In this document: positions 39,078 to 48,146 of the stretch, one piece after another
Numbering within the stretch: the first letter of the stretch is position 1
Layout of the letters: the number at the start of each line of letters is the position of its first letter
Notes under the pieces: model-generated
The model's input: only the letters and a program-made list of their open reading frames with translations
Told to the model about the DNA's origin: nothing
Databases searched by the model: none
Position numbers and translations under genes: made by a program
Assembly (NCBI RefSeq): GCF_018332715.1
Contig: NZ_BOQP01000050.1
Span: 1-64,000 of the forward strand
Direction of reading: 5' to 3'
Length of the DNA: 64,000 nucleotides
Source of the DNA: Winogradskya consettensis
Lineage (GTDB): Bacteria > Actinomycetota > Actinomycetes > Mycobacteriales > Micromonosporaceae

Positions 39078-39619
39078 GCCTCGGCGGTTTCCTCGAGCCG
39101 CTGTACCCAGTCGCGCAGGCCCGCGTCCAGGCTCGCCTGGTTGCCGGGAACATCGACCTCGACGGGCGGCCCGGACCAGGACTCCTCGGTAGTGACGATC
39201 GTGCCGCCCCGGACCTTCTTGAAGGTCCACAGGTGCACGCCGTCGATGCCGCCGACCGGGGCCGCCCATGCAGTGCACCGCAGCGACTCGACGGCGGTGA
39301 CCGTCGACGTGACCTTCATGCCCTGCGGAGACCAGTCGAACACCGAGCCCGGCCTCAGCGGACCCGGGGTGCGCTTGCGAGCCGGGGTGATCTCCGGGAT
39401 CCAGGTGTCCCATTCGTCGATGCCGGTGTGCAACTGCCAGGCCCGCCACACGGGTGCCTCGACGAAGGCACTCGCTCTGGCGATCACCGGCGCGCCCACG
39501 TCGACCGTCACGCCTCCGCACACCTCGTGGTGCCTGGCGTGCGCGGAGGCCGCAGATGGCATTGCCAGTGCCGTGGTCATAACCACGGCCAGATGAACAG
39601 CTGTTGTTGTTTTTCGCAC
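39074..39619 (-). CDS. Secreted SRPBCC (START-like) protein 2
   Basis: 181 residues. Signal peptide MRKTTTAVHLAVVMTTALA with cleavage near SAASA. The SRPBCC domain matches its neighbour: ASAFVEAPVWRAWQLHTGIDEWDTWIPEIT parallels the neighbour's INAPLDTIWNLQTDVERWPAWQ, and HLWTFKKVRGGTIVTTEESWSG parallels HVWNFTEVRGGVLVRTEETWNG. The two are therefore a duplicated, inverted pair. Each ends inside the other's stop region. The N terminus has an extra His-rich AHARHHEVCGG. Confidence 0.85.
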   Translation of the reverse strand: MRKTTTAVHLAVVMTTALAMPSAASAHARHHEVCGGVTVDVGAPVIARASAFVEAPVWRAWQLHTGIDEWDTWIPEITPARKRTPGPLRPGSVFDWSPQGMKVTSTVTAVESLRCTAWAAPVGGIDGVHLWTFKKVRGGTIVTTEESWSGPPVEVDVPGNQASLDAGLRDWVQRLEETAEA

Positions 39620-39663
39620 GAGGCCATCTTGTTTCGCGAAAGGGCGGCTCGCGTCGGCAGGAA

Positions 39664-41979
39664 CTACCTATCCGACGCGAGCCGGGGCGCCAGGAACCGG
39701 GCTGTCGCGCTGTCAGCGACCTGGGCGACGTCGGCGGGGGTGCCGGCCGCGACGACCCGGCCGCCCGCGTCACCGCCGCCCGGGCCGAGGTCGATCACCC
39801 AGTCGGCGGTGGCGATCGTGTCCAGGTCGTGCTCGACCAGTACGACCGTGTTGCCGGCGTCGACGAGGCGGTGCAGCTGACGCAACAGCAGCCTGATGTC
39901 CGCGGGGTGCAGCCCGGCGGTCGGCTCGTCGAGCAGGTAGAGCGCGTGCCCGCGGCGGACCCGTTGCAGCTCGGTCGCGAGCTTGATGCGCTGGGCCTCG
40001 CCGCCGCTGAGCTCGGTCGCCGGCTGCCCGAGCCGCAGGTAGCCGAGCCCCACCTCGCGCAGCGTCGCCAGCCCGCGGGCGGCGGCCGGCACGTCGGTCA
40101 GGAACGCGGCGGCCTCGTCGACGGACATCGCCAGCACGTCCGCGATGCTCCGGCCGCGGTAGGTGACCTCGAGGGTCTCGGCGTTGTACCGCTTGCCGTG
40201 ACAGCTGGGGCAGGGCGCGTACGTGCCGGGCAGGAACAACAGCTCGACCGCGACGAAGCCCTCCCCCTGGCAGGTCTCGCACCGGCCCTCGGCGACGTTG
40301 AAGGAGAACCGGCCGGCGCTGTACCCCGACTGCGCCGCGTAGAGCTTGCGGACCGCGTCGAACATCCCGGTGTACGTGGCCAGGTTCGAGCGCGGCGTAC
40401 GCCCGATCGGCTGCTGATCGACCAGAACCAGCCGGTCGAACTCCCCGGACAGCAGCGCCGTCTCCGCGAGCAGCGTCGACTTGCCCGACCCGGACACCCC
40501 GGTGACCGCGGTCAGCACACCCCGGGGAAGGTCCACGGACACGTCGCGCAGATTGTGCCGGGAGATGCCGCCGAGGTGCAGCCACCCCTGCGGCGTACGG
40601 GTGACGTGCTCGAAGGGTTCCGCCCGCCCGAACAGGTACGTACCTGTCGCCGACTCCGGGACCTGCTCGAGGCCCGCGACCGGGCCGCTGTACAGCACCC
40701 GCCCGCCGGCCTCGCCCGCACCGGGACCGATGTCGACGATCCAGTCCGCACGGCGTACGACATCCAGGTCGTGCTCGACCACGAACAGCGAGTTACCCGC
40801 CGCCTTGAGCCGGTCGAGGACGTCGAGCAACGGCTCGGCATCGGCCGGGTGCAGCCCCGCCGACGGCTCGTCGAGCACGTAGACGACCCCGAACAGCCCC
40901 GAGCGCAGCTGCGTCGCGATCCGCAGGCGCTGGGCCTCCCCCGGTGACAGCGTCGTCGAGCTGCGCCCGGTGCTCAGGTAACCCAGACCCAGGTCGAGCA
41001 GCACCTCGATCCGGGCGACGAGGTCCGCGCACAGTCGTACGGCTGCTTCGCCTGCTCCGGCCACCGGTTGCAGCACGGTGACCAGCTCAGAGAACGGCAT
41101 GGTGTTGACGTCAGCCAGTGACCTGCCGCGGAAGGTCACCGCGAGAGCCTCCGGGCGCAGGCCGCTGCCGTGGCAGTCGGGGCAGGGCACACTGCGTACG
41201 AACCGTAAGGCCCGGTCGCGCATCCGCTCGCTCTTGGAGTCGGCAAGGGTGTGCATGACGTGTTTGCGGGCGCTCCAGAACATGCCCATGTACCCGTAGT
41301 CGATCCGGTCCCGCTCGGGCTTGATCAGCACGGACGGCTGCTCGTCGGTGTAGAGCAGCCACTCACGTTTCTTCCGCGGCAGTTTGTGCCACGGCTTGTC
41401 GATGTCGATGCCGAGCCCGGTGACGATGCTGCGCAGGTTGGCGCCCTGCCACGCCCCCGGCCAGGCGGCGATCGCCCCGTCGCGGATGCTCAGCGAAGGA
41501 TCAGGCACGAGCAGGTCCTCGGCGACGTCGTGCACGACCCCCAGGCCGTGGCAGTGCGGGCAGGCCCCGGCCGGGGTATTGGGCGAGAACGCCTCGGCCT
41601 CCAGCCGTCCCGCCCCCGGCGGATAGGTCCCGGCCCGCGAGTACAACATCCGCAACAGGTTCGACAACGTGGTCAGGGTGCCGACGGTCGAGCGCGAGCT
41701 GGGTGCGCCCCGGCGTTGCTGCAGCGCCACCGCAGGCGGCAGACCGGAGATTTCCCGTACGCGCGGCGCGCCGACCTGCTGCAACAGCCGCCGGGCGTAC
41801 GGGGCCACGGACTCGAAGTACCGTCGCTGCGCCTCGGCGTACAGCGTGCCGAACGCCAGCGACGACTTACCCGACCCGGACACCCCGGTGAAGGCCACCA
41901 TCGCGTCCCGCGGGATGTCGACGTCGATGTCCCGCAGGTTGTGCTCCCCGGCACCCCGGACGCGCACGAAGTTGTCCAT
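39664..41979 (-). CDS. Short UvrA paralogue, DrrC-like
   Basis: 771 residues, much shorter than housekeeping UvrA (~950-1000) but the size of DrrC-type daunorubicin resistance UvrA homologues. Two ABC ATPase halves are intact: GVSGSGKSSLA and LSPGEAQRLRIA, then GVSGSGKSTLL and LSGGEAQRIKLA, with zinc motifs (CPHCHG, CPDCHG, CETCQGEG, CPSCHG). The loss of length is in the insertion domains, including the UvrB-binding region. Such proteins remove DNA-bound drugs, so this may be a self-protection gene, although the polyketide cluster is 13 kb away and a polyketide of this type need not bind DNA. A TTA codon encodes Leu258. Confidence 0.88.
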   Translation of the reverse strand: MDNFVRVRGAGEHNLRDIDVDIPRDAMVAFTGVSGSGKSSLAFGTLYAEAQRRYFESVAPYARRLLQQVGAPRVREISGLPPAVALQQRRGAPSSRSTVGTLTTLSNLLRMLYSRAGTYPPGAGRLEAEAFSPNTPAGACPHCHGLGVVHDVAEDLLVPDPSLSIRDGAIAAWPGAWQGANLRSIVTGLGIDIDKPWHKLPRKKREWLLYTDEQPSVLIKPERDRIDYGYMGMFWSARKHVMHTLADSKSERMRDRALRFVRSVPCPDCHGSGLRPEALAVTFRGRSLADVNTMPFSELVTVLQPVAGAGEAAVRLCADLVARIEVLLDLGLGYLSTGRSSTTLSPGEAQRLRIATQLRSGLFGVVYVLDEPSAGLHPADAEPLLDVLDRLKAAGNSLFVVEHDLDVVRRADWIVDIGPGAGEAGGRVLYSGPVAGLEQVPESATGTYLFGRAEPFEHVTRTPQGWLHLGGISRHNLRDVSVDLPRGVLTAVTGVSGSGKSTLLAETALLSGEFDRLVLVDQQPIGRTPRSNLATYTGMFDAVRKLYAAQSGYSAGRFSFNVAEGRCETCQGEGFVAVELLFLPGTYAPCPSCHGKRYNAETLEVTYRGRSIADVLAMSVDEAAAFLTDVPAAARGLATLREVGLGYLRLGQPATELSGGEAQRIKLATELQRVRRGHALYLLDEPTAGLHPADIRLLLRQLHRLVDAGNTVVLVEHDLDTIATADWVIDLGPGGGDAGGRVVAAGTPADVAQVADSATARFLAPRLASDR

Positions 41980-42184
41980 GATCCATGACTACCCGCAAGC
42001 TGCCCGGGCGCAACCAGGAACACCCCGATGGACACTCGCACACACCACGTGGCTGCCGCGAAACGCGCCTCACCCCGCTGCGGCCGAGGACGGCAGGTGG
42101 AGCAGGCGCGCGCCGCAGCCCAGCGACGTCACCGCCCGCCTCGTACACGGAGGGTGCGGGACGACGGATACTACGATCGTCGGC

Positions 42185-42625
42185 GTGCCGAGAACGGGGT
42201 GGTCGCCGACCGAGGACCAGAACAGGCGACTGCTTCGCGCACGGGATGCGATGGACCGTGACTTCGCCGACCGGCTCGACCTGCCCGCGCTCGCCAAGCT
42301 GGCACACATGTCGCAGGGACACTTCAGCCGCAGCTTCCGCGGCACCTTCGGGGAAACCCCGCACCGCTATCTGCAGCGCCGCCGCATCGAGCGGGCCATG
42401 TCGTTGTTGCGCGACCCGGCAAGCTCGGTGACCGAGGTCGGGCTGCGGGTCGGCTTCGAAAGCCTCGGAGCGTTCAGCCGGGCGTTCCGGGCCGTCGTCG
42501 GCGTGTCGCCGTCGCAGTACCGCGGGCGAGGACTGGTTGCCAACGCGCCGGTGTGCTTCGTGAAAACTTGGCTGCGACCGATCAGTTTTGGCGAAGCGCC
42601 CACGTCCGGAGCGCCCGTACCGTGA
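42185..42625 (+). CDS. Small AraC-family regulator
   Basis: 146 residues from GTG 42185; the start is uncertain, as no strong ribosome site is seen. It is nearly all helix-turn-helix: LDLPALAKLAHMSQGHFSRSFRGTFGETPHRYLQRRRIERAMSLL, then the second motif SVTEVGLRVGFESLGAFSRAFRAVVGVSPSQYR. No ligand domain precedes it. Its stop is 4 bp before the VOC gene, so they form an operon; AraC-VOC pairs of this type are common in actinomycetes. Confidence 0.87.
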   Translation: MPRTGWSPTEDQNRRLLRARDAMDRDFADRLDLPALAKLAHMSQGHFSRSFRGTFGETPHRYLQRRRIERAMSLLRDPASSVTEVGLRVGFESLGAFSRAFRAVVGVSPSQYRGRGLVANAPVCFVKTWLRPISFGEAPTSGAPVP

Positions 42626-42629
42626 AAGC

Positions 42630-43097
42630 ATGTTCAAGGCGATCACGATTACCACGGTCCGGGTGCTCGACCAGGACGAGGCTCTGGACTTCTACGTCGG
42701 CAAACTGGGTTTCACGATCGACGCTGATGTCGACATGGGGTTCATGCGCTGGCTGACGGTTTCTCTTCCGTCCGACCCTGGCCGGCAGCTGCTGCTGGAG
42801 GTTCCCGGGCCGCCCGCGATGAGCGAGGAGTCCGCCGCGCAGGTGCGTGACCTGCTCACCAAGGGCGCCCTCGGCACGTCGGCGATCCTCACCACCGACG
42901 ACTGCCAGAACGTCTACGACACGCTCAAGGGCCAAGGCGTGGAGTTCACCCAAGGTGTTGAGGTGCAGCCTTACGGCATCGACTGCGCCTTCCGCGACCC
43001 GTTCGGCAACCATATCCGCGTCACCCAGCCGGCCGAACAGCCTTCCGCCGTCACCGACGAGGACATCGCCCGCTGGGGTGGCCCCGTCGAGGCCTGA
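42630..43097 (+). CDS. Glyoxalase/VOC-superfamily protein
   Basis: 155 residues. VRVLDQDEALDFYVGKLGFTID at the start and IDCAFRDPFGNHIRVTQPAE near the end are typical vicinal-oxygen-chelate halves. These metal-dependent proteins do glyoxalase, dioxygenase or drug-binding work; the substrate is unknown. Four bases after the AraC stop, hence one transcript. Confidence 0.85.
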   Translation: MFKAITITTVRVLDQDEALDFYVGKLGFTIDADVDMGFMRWLTVSLPSDPGRQLLLEVPGPPAMSEESAAQVRDLLTKGALGTSAILTTDDCQNVYDTLKGQGVEFTQGVEVQPYGIDCAFRDPFGNHIRVTQPAEQPSAVTDEDIARWGGPVEA

Positions 43098-43194
43098 CCC
43101 GACGCGGGCAGCCGGCCTCGCTGAGGATCTGGTGGGTGCCGGGCCGAATCCTGCGAACGGCGGGTACGAACTGTCACGCGCCTCTAGCGTTGCA

Positions 43195-43620
43195 ATGGTG
43201 ACGGCTCTGCGCACGGCCATCCTCGGCTTTGCCGCAGCGCTGCTGTTCATGACCACGCAGCTGTCGCAGGTGGCCACGGTGCCGGTGATCATGGCAGGTA
43301 CCGTCGCCAACCTGGTCGCCATCGCGGCGGTCATCGTCGGGGTACGGCGGCACCGACCATCCGCGCGCCTGCCGTGGTTTCTGCTCGCCGCCGGACTGGC
43401 CGCCAACATGACCGGCGCGTCGATCTTCTACGCAAGCAGCTACCCGCTCATCGGCTCTGCTCTGCTCACCTGCACGCCGTGAACGACATCTCCGGCAGCC
43501 GTCTGCTGCTGCTCGGTTCGGCCCTGCTGATCGCACCGGTCTCGCAGGCCCGTCCCTGTCCGGTGTGCCTACTTCCCTTCTCGTGGGTGCGTCGGTCGCG
43601 TCGGCCATGGGCTGGCTGAC
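43195..43620 (+). pseudogene. Decayed membrane-sensor gene fragment
   Basis: An ORF of 95 codons (43195-43482) encodes three hydrophobic helices with VGVRRHRPSARLPWFLLAAGLAAN. This is a typical phrase from the membrane part of actinobacterial sensor kinases and GGDEF proteins (RRHRP-xxxLPW-LLAAG). It stops early. A different frame just beyond (about 43480-43560) gives SGSRLLLLGSALLIAPV, resembling the last membrane helices of the same kind of protein. The most likely reading is a large internal deletion plus frameshift. No output domain is present. Confidence 0.55.
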
Positions 43621-43675
43621 TCGATGACGCCGGCGTGCGCACATGGCAGCATCGTGGCGGATGGCCGGCAGAGTG

Positions 43676-44098
43676 ATGGATCATCGGCAAATGCGGCTTC
43701 GGATGGAATTGTTTGTCGACGATGTGGACGTCAGCGTCGATTTCTACTGTGATGTGCTCGGGTTCGAGGTGGACCGACGCGCGGAGGACTACGTGAGTCT
43801 GCGTCGAGGCCAGGTCGTGCTCGGACTCGGGCCTGTGGCGAAGTTGCCCGAGCAGGCGGAAGGCCGGGGATTCACCAGACAACGGCTCACCGGCGGCAAG
43901 GGCGCCGGTGTCGAGATCGTGCTGGAGGTCGATGGCCTGGACGAGCTGCGGGCGCTTTATGAGCGCTGCCAGCAGCGGGCGGCGATCAGTGAGGAGTGGG
44001 GGTTGCGGCCGTGGGGGCTGCATGACTTCCGGCTCGCTGACCCCGACGGTTACTACCTGCGGATCACTCACAGCGATTCCGCGGCTCAAGGACGCTGA
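43676..44098 (+). CDS. Glyoxalase/VOC-superfamily protein
   Basis: About 140 residues; ATG 43676 is chosen, with 43643 and 43691 as alternatives. MELFVDDVDVSVDFYCDVLGFEV is the first VOC half and WGLRPWGLHDFRLADPDGYYLRITH the second, a bleomycin-resistance-like arrangement. Dimeric metal-binding or ligand-sequestering proteins of this family often give antibiotic tolerance, but no substrate can be assigned. Confidence 0.82.
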   Translation: MDHRQMRLRMELFVDDVDVSVDFYCDVLGFEVDRRAEDYVSLRRGQVVLGLGPVAKLPEQAEGRGFTRQRLTGGKGAGVEIVLEVDGLDELRALYERCQQRAAISEEWGLRPWGLHDFRLADPDGYYLRITHSDSAAQGR

Positions 44099-44194
44099 TC
44101 TGTCGGAGGCGCCGGGATCGCGGCTGTGGCCGGATGCCGGGCCACGCTCATGAGCTGTTTCAGCCTCGCCGCCGCCGGTCTGCGACCAGCTCGG

Positions 44195-44884
44195 TCACCC
44201 GCGCTTCGGGGAAGCGGCCCAGGTCCACAGGGCGAACCCGGCACCGATAGCCAGCATGGTCTGCACACCGCGCGGCGAGAAGATGTGGCTGTCGATGAAG
44301 GAGTAGCCGGCCAGGAGCAGGACGACGGTACCGGGCATCACCCGCGGGCCGTGCCGGCTGACCAGGGCTATGGTGCCGGCGAGCACAGCGACGAGGAACG
44401 CGTACACGGCGACGTGGCCCAGGCGGTCGGCGGTGTCGTACAGCGCCAGCACCAGCCGGCGCAGCTCGACCGGGTCCCCAGGCTGGCCCGCGACCGTGCC
44501 CGCCGCGATTCCGGCCACGGCGTCCAGGCCGGTGTAGCCGGCCGCGTAGACACAGGCGCACACCCAGGCCACGATCGTCGCCACTCCGGGCAGATCGGCG
44601 CGTGGCCGTTCGCGCAGCAACACGAAGAACCCGACGGCGAGCAGAGGGAAGACGGGGAGCAGGACGATGTGCAACTGCACCCAGCGGTGCGAGGTGGCGG
44701 CGGACAGCCCGTGCGGGTGGATCAGTCCGGCGAGGGCAAGCAGCAGCGGCCCGAGGGTGACGAGCAGGAGGGTGCGCGCTGGGCGCAGGCGGCGGGGGCC
44801 GGTCACGACACTCACCGCGCGGTCGACGACAGATCGACGAAACCGGCGCTGCCAACGGGTACGAGGTTCACAGCACCCGACCAT
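44195..44884 (-). CDS. Six-helix membrane protein of unknown function
   Basis: About 230 residues from ATG 44884; a GTG at the VVDRAVS segment would also fit. About six hydrophobic helices can be seen, with conserved-looking loop pieces IHPHGLSAATSHRWVQLHIVLLP and SFIDSHIFSPRGVQT. It faces the VOC gene tail to tail. I do not recognise a defined family; it could be a small integral membrane heme or lipid-associated protein, as the His residues lie near helix ends. Confidence 0.6.
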   Translation of the reverse strand: MVGCCEPRTRWQRRFRRSVVDRAVSVVTGPRRLRPARTLLLVTLGPLLLALAGLIHPHGLSAATSHRWVQLHIVLLPVFPLLAVGFFVLLRERPRADLPGVATIVAWVCACVYAAGYTGLDAVAGIAAGTVAGQPGDPVELRRLVLALYDTADRLGHVAVYAFLVAVLAGTIALVSRHGPRVMPGTVVLLLAGYSFIDSHIFSPRGVQTMLAIGAGFALWTWAASPKRG

Positions 44885-44998
44885 AGGGTTCGACCGTCGC
44901 CGAGGATATGACTCTCGGCGATTCGTCACCGGTTCATAAGGATTGGTGGATGACGCCGAGCTTGTCGCCGGCCCGGCCGGTCCGGTGAACGCGGGTGG

Positions 44999-46255
44999 TC
45001 AACTGCCAGCCGCCCGGTACGCCTTGCCCGCCTCGGTCGGCGTGGTGGCGTCGCGGTACAGCCCGTAGTCGACCGAGTCGCCGACCGCCGGGAGTGAGAA
45101 CCAGGCGTACCGCTCGACATACGACGCGGCCTCGAGCTGGCGGGTGGAGTTCGTGATGAACGCGGTGATCTGCTGCGTGTTCGGGAACCGCGGCGTGCCG
45201 GTGAAGTTCATCAGGCCGTACTCGGTCACCCAGACCGGCAGGTTGTAGCGGTCGTGCACGGCCTTGACGTACCCCATGAACTGGCCGACCGCCGCGTCGC
45301 TGAAGTCCGAGCCGTACCAGTGCACCGTGATGAAGTCGACCCGCAGGCCGCGCTGCTTCGCCCCGGTCATGAAGCGGTCCAGCCAGCCACCGGCGGTGTC
45401 ACCGCCGTACGCGACCGCGGGGCTGCCCAGGCGCATGCCGGTGCCCTGCAGATCGGGCCACAGGTTGAGCGCCTGTTCCACGGTCATGTCGGCCTGACCG
45501 GCCATGTCCGGCTCATTGAACCCGAGCAGTGTGCTGCCCTCGGTCTTGACCTTCGCCAGGTTCGCCGGCGTGTCTACGTTCTCATCCCAGATCATCGGGA
45601 CGAACTCGGCGTTCGCGGGCATGTCGTCGTTGTTCGTGCCCCAGTTGTAGTACCACTTCGCGCCGACGTCCTTGACCGCGCCGGACAGGCCGGGGAACTG
45701 CCACGTGCTGACGCCCTTCTTGCCCACGGCGGGCGGAACGCTCGTGGGCGCCGTCGTAGGAGCAGCTGTGGGCGCCGTGGTCGGCGCGGTGGTGGAGCCG
45801 GGCAGATTCCAGGCCTGGTTGGTGGCGCCGGTGCATGACCAGATCTGCAGACGGGTGCCGGCGGCGTCGAGGCACTTGCCGGAGCCGGTGTTGACCAGAG
45901 CGCCGCTACGGGCTGTCCACTTCTGGGCGCCGGTGCCGTTGCATTCGTACACCTGCACCTTCGCACCATCGGCCACCGAGGCCGCCGCCACATCGAGGCA
46001 TTTCCCCAGTGCCTTCACGGCACCGCCGTCGAGGGCCCACCGCTGCGCGTTCGTGCCGTTGCAGTCCCACAGTTGCACGGCAGTGCCGTTGGCCGGATCG
46101 GCGCCGGACACATCGACGCACTTACCGCCGATCCCGGTGATCGGCCCGGCATCGGCGGCCATCGCGTTCGTTACGCCCAGCACGCCGAGAGCGGCGACCA
46201 CGATCCCGGAAACGGTGACGGCGAGGACGCGCCGCCGGTTACGTACAGGTGACAT
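44999..46255 (-). CDS. Secreted CBM13-GH128 beta-glucanase
   Basis: 418 residues. Signal peptide with a basic start (MSPVRNRRRVLAV) and cleavage near NAMAADAG. A ricin-type beta-trefoil (CBM13) occupies about 35-160, with repeated KCLDVAA and W-rich motifs (NAQRWAL, GAQKWTA, NQAWNL). A Thr/Pro/Ala linker follows, then a GH128 (Asl1-like) catalytic domain with acid/base Glu in GFNEPDMAG and nucleophile Glu in VWVTEYGLM. GH128 enzymes cut beta-1,3-glucans, so fungal wall material is the likely target. Confidence 0.9.
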   Translation of the reverse strand: MSPVRNRRRVLAVTVSGIVVAALGVLGVTNAMAADAGPITGIGGKCVDVSGADPANGTAVQLWDCNGTNAQRWALDGGAVKALGKCLDVAAASVADGAKVQVYECNGTGAQKWTARSGALVNTGSGKCLDAAGTRLQIWSCTGATNQAWNLPGSTTAPTTAPTAAPTTAPTSVPPAVGKKGVSTWQFPGLSGAVKDVGAKWYYNWGTNNDDMPANAEFVPMIWDENVDTPANLAKVKTEGSTLLGFNEPDMAGQADMTVEQALNLWPDLQGTGMRLGSPAVAYGGDTAGGWLDRFMTGAKQRGLRVDFITVHWYGSDFSDAAVGQFMGYVKAVHDRYNLPVWVTEYGLMNFTGTPRFPNTQQITAFITNSTRQLEAASYVERYAWFSLPAVGDSVDYGLYRDATTPTEAGKAYRAAGS

Positions 46256-46382
46256 GGATCCGAAACTAACCGCGCACGAAACGCACCCGGCGGCCCCTCG
46301 GAAAGACTTAAATCGCCGCTAAGAACCTCGGCCTGATCGGACAGTTCTGCGCCAAAGTTGTTATCCGCGATGGAGGCGTCCG

Positions 46383-47063
46383 TCAAGGCTGGTCGCCGTC
46401 GCGCGGGCGCAGCAACGGCGGGTGCAGCAGCCGCGCCGGCCCCCTGCGGAACAGCTGGGCCGGGCGGCCCCGGTCCCGTGCCACACTGCGGCCGACCGGT
46501 TCGACGAAGCCGTCCGCTCCGGTGACCTTGCGGTGGAAATTGCGGGGGTCGATGGTGGTGCGCCACACCCTCTCGTAGACCTCGCGCAGGTCGGCGATGG
46601 TGAACTCCGGCGGGCAGAACGCGGTCGCGAGCGGCGTGTATTCGAGTTTGGCCCGGGCCCGTTCAAGCCCATCGGCGAGGATTTGGTCGTGGTCGAAGGC
46701 CAGTTCGCCGCGGGTCAGCTCGTCGCAGGGCCGCCAGGCCGCCCCGGCTGCGTCGCTGCCGGCGACCGGAATCGGCAGGTCGGGCAGCAGAGCCAGGTAG
46801 GCGACGGCGACCACCCGACCACGCGGGTCACGGCCCGGGGCGCCGTACGTGGCGAGTTGTTCGAGGTGCCCGGCCGCCGGATCGAGGCCGGTCTCCTCGC
46901 GCAGTTCCCGCCGGGCCGCCTCCTCGAGATCCTCGTCGGGCAGGACGAAGCCACCCGGTAGCGCCCACTGCCCCTCGTACGGCGGGATGCCGCGGCGGAT
47001 CAGCAGCACCTGCAGGCGGGACTGCCGGATGGTCAGCAGCACCAGGTCCACCGCAATCGTCAT
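46383..47063 (-). CDS. NrtR-type Nudix transcriptional regulator
   Basis: About 226 residues. A Nudix domain with a complete box (GGFVLPDEDLEEAARRELREETGL) is followed by a winged-helix C-terminal part (FTIADLREVYERVW, RNFHRKV), the arrangement of NrtR regulators, which bind ADP-ribose and control NAD metabolism. Start: ATG 47063 has a TATTAT -10-like box 7 bases upstream and no ribosome site, so the mRNA may be leaderless; ATG 47081 is the alternative. Divergent from the SPFH/NAD-kinase-like pair, with a perfect palindrome between, presumably its operator. Confidence 0.85.
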   Translation of the reverse strand: MTIAVDLVLLTIRQSRLQVLLIRRGIPPYEGQWALPGGFVLPDEDLEEAARRELREETGLDPAAGHLEQLATYGAPGRDPRGRVVAVAYLALLPDLPIPVAGSDAAGAAWRPCDELTRGELAFDHDQILADGLERARAKLEYTPLATAFCPPEFTIADLREVYERVWRTTIDPRNFHRKVTGADGFVEPVGRSVARDRGRPAQLFRRGPARLLHPPLLRPRDGDQP

Positions 47064-47065
47064 GT

Positions 47066-47096
47066 TGACGATAATACCCATGCCGGTTTATCGTCA
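47066..47096. promoter_or_regulatory. Candidate NrtR operator
   Basis: TGACGATAA, 13 bases, TTATCGTCA: perfect 9-bp arms. It covers the start region of the Nudix regulator and lies 28 bp before the SPFH start codon, so one dimer could control both directions. The arm sequence is A/T-rich against the GC-rich surroundings. Confidence 0.85.
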
Positions 47097-47123
47097 GCAT
47101 GACGAAATAAGGAGTGAGGGACC

Positions 47124-48146
47124 ATGGCCCACGTAACCCGGCGATTCAACCTGCGACACCTGCGCGGCACCCCGACCAGCTGGATCAGCTACACCGCCGG
47201 CGGCAAGGCGAAGCGCGCAGGAACCGGCCTGTCCTTCTGGTACCGGCCGCTGACCGCAGTGCTGTCCGAGGTTCCGGTCGACGACCGCGAGCTACCGCTG
47301 CTGTTCCACGCCCGTACCGAGGACTTCGCCGACGTCACGGTGCAGGCCACGGTGACGTACCGGGTCAGCGATCCGGCCGCGGCCTCGACTCGCCTGGACT
47401 TCTCGATCGACCCCTACCGGGGCAGCTGGCGCGGGCAGCCGCTCGACCAGGTCGCCGGCCTGCTCGCCGAGCTGGCCCAGCAGCCCGCCCTGGACCTGCT
47501 GGCCCGGCTGCCGCTCGCGGAGGCGCTGACCACGGGGATCGCCCCGGTCCGGCAGTCCGTCGCGGACGCGCTCGCCCACGACACCCGGCTCACCGAGACC
47601 GGCGTCAGCGTGGTCAGCGCCCGCGTGGTGGCGATTCGTCCGGAGCCCGACATGGAACGCGCCCTGCAGACACCGACCCGCGAGCAGGTGCAGCAGGAGG
47701 CCGACCGTGCCACGTACGCGCGGCGGGCCCAGGCCGTCGAGCAGGAGCGCACGATCGCGGAGAACGAGCTGCAGAGCCAGATCGAGCTCGCTCGCCGGGA
47801 GCAGCTGCTGGTCGAGCAGCGTGGCGCCAACACCCGCCGCGGGGCCGAGCTGGACGCCGAGTCCCAGCTGGTTGCCAACGCGGCCTCCGCGGATCGGTTG
47901 CGCACCACGGCAACAGCAGAAGCAGATGCTGATCGGGTACGCGACGAAGCGCGCGCCACCGGTACCCGGCTGGTCGGGCTGGCCGAAGCGGAGGCGGAAG
48001 CCGCGCGCCTCGCGGCCTACCGTGACCTGCCGCCGGCGGTGGTCCAAGCCCTCGCCCTGAAGGAACTCGCCGGACACCTCCCCGCCATCGGTGAGCTGAC
48101 CATCACCCCGGACCTGCTCAGCAAGCTCGCCGGGCGGCTCGGATGA
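47124..48146 (+). CDS. SPFH/band-7 domain protein
   Basis: 340 residues, ribosome site GGAGTGAGGGACC. Residues ~25-190 form an SPFH/prohibitin-like domain (AGTGLSFWYRPLTAVLSEVPVDDRELPLLF, DVTVQATVTYRVSDPAAAS). Residues ~190-300 are a long charged Ala/Glu/Arg coiled coil (EQERTIAENELQSQIELARR) ending in the family's typical YRDLPPAVVQALALKELA. No transmembrane segment is obvious, unlike flotillins, so it may be a soluble or peripheral oligomer. Its stop overlaps the next start (ATGA). Under the presumed NrtR operator. Confidence 0.9.
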   Translation: MAHVTRRFNLRHLRGTPTSWISYTAGGKAKRAGTGLSFWYRPLTAVLSEVPVDDRELPLLFHARTEDFADVTVQATVTYRVSDPAAASTRLDFSIDPYRGSWRGQPLDQVAGLLAELAQQPALDLLARLPLAEALTTGIAPVRQSVADALAHDTRLTETGVSVVSARVVAIRPEPDMERALQTPTREQVQQEADRATYARRAQAVEQERTIAENELQSQIELARREQLLVEQRGANTRRGAELDAESQLVANAASADRLRTTATAEADADRVRDEARATGTRLVGLAEAEAEAARLAAYRDLPPAVVQALALKELAGHLPAIGELTITPDLLSKLAGRLG

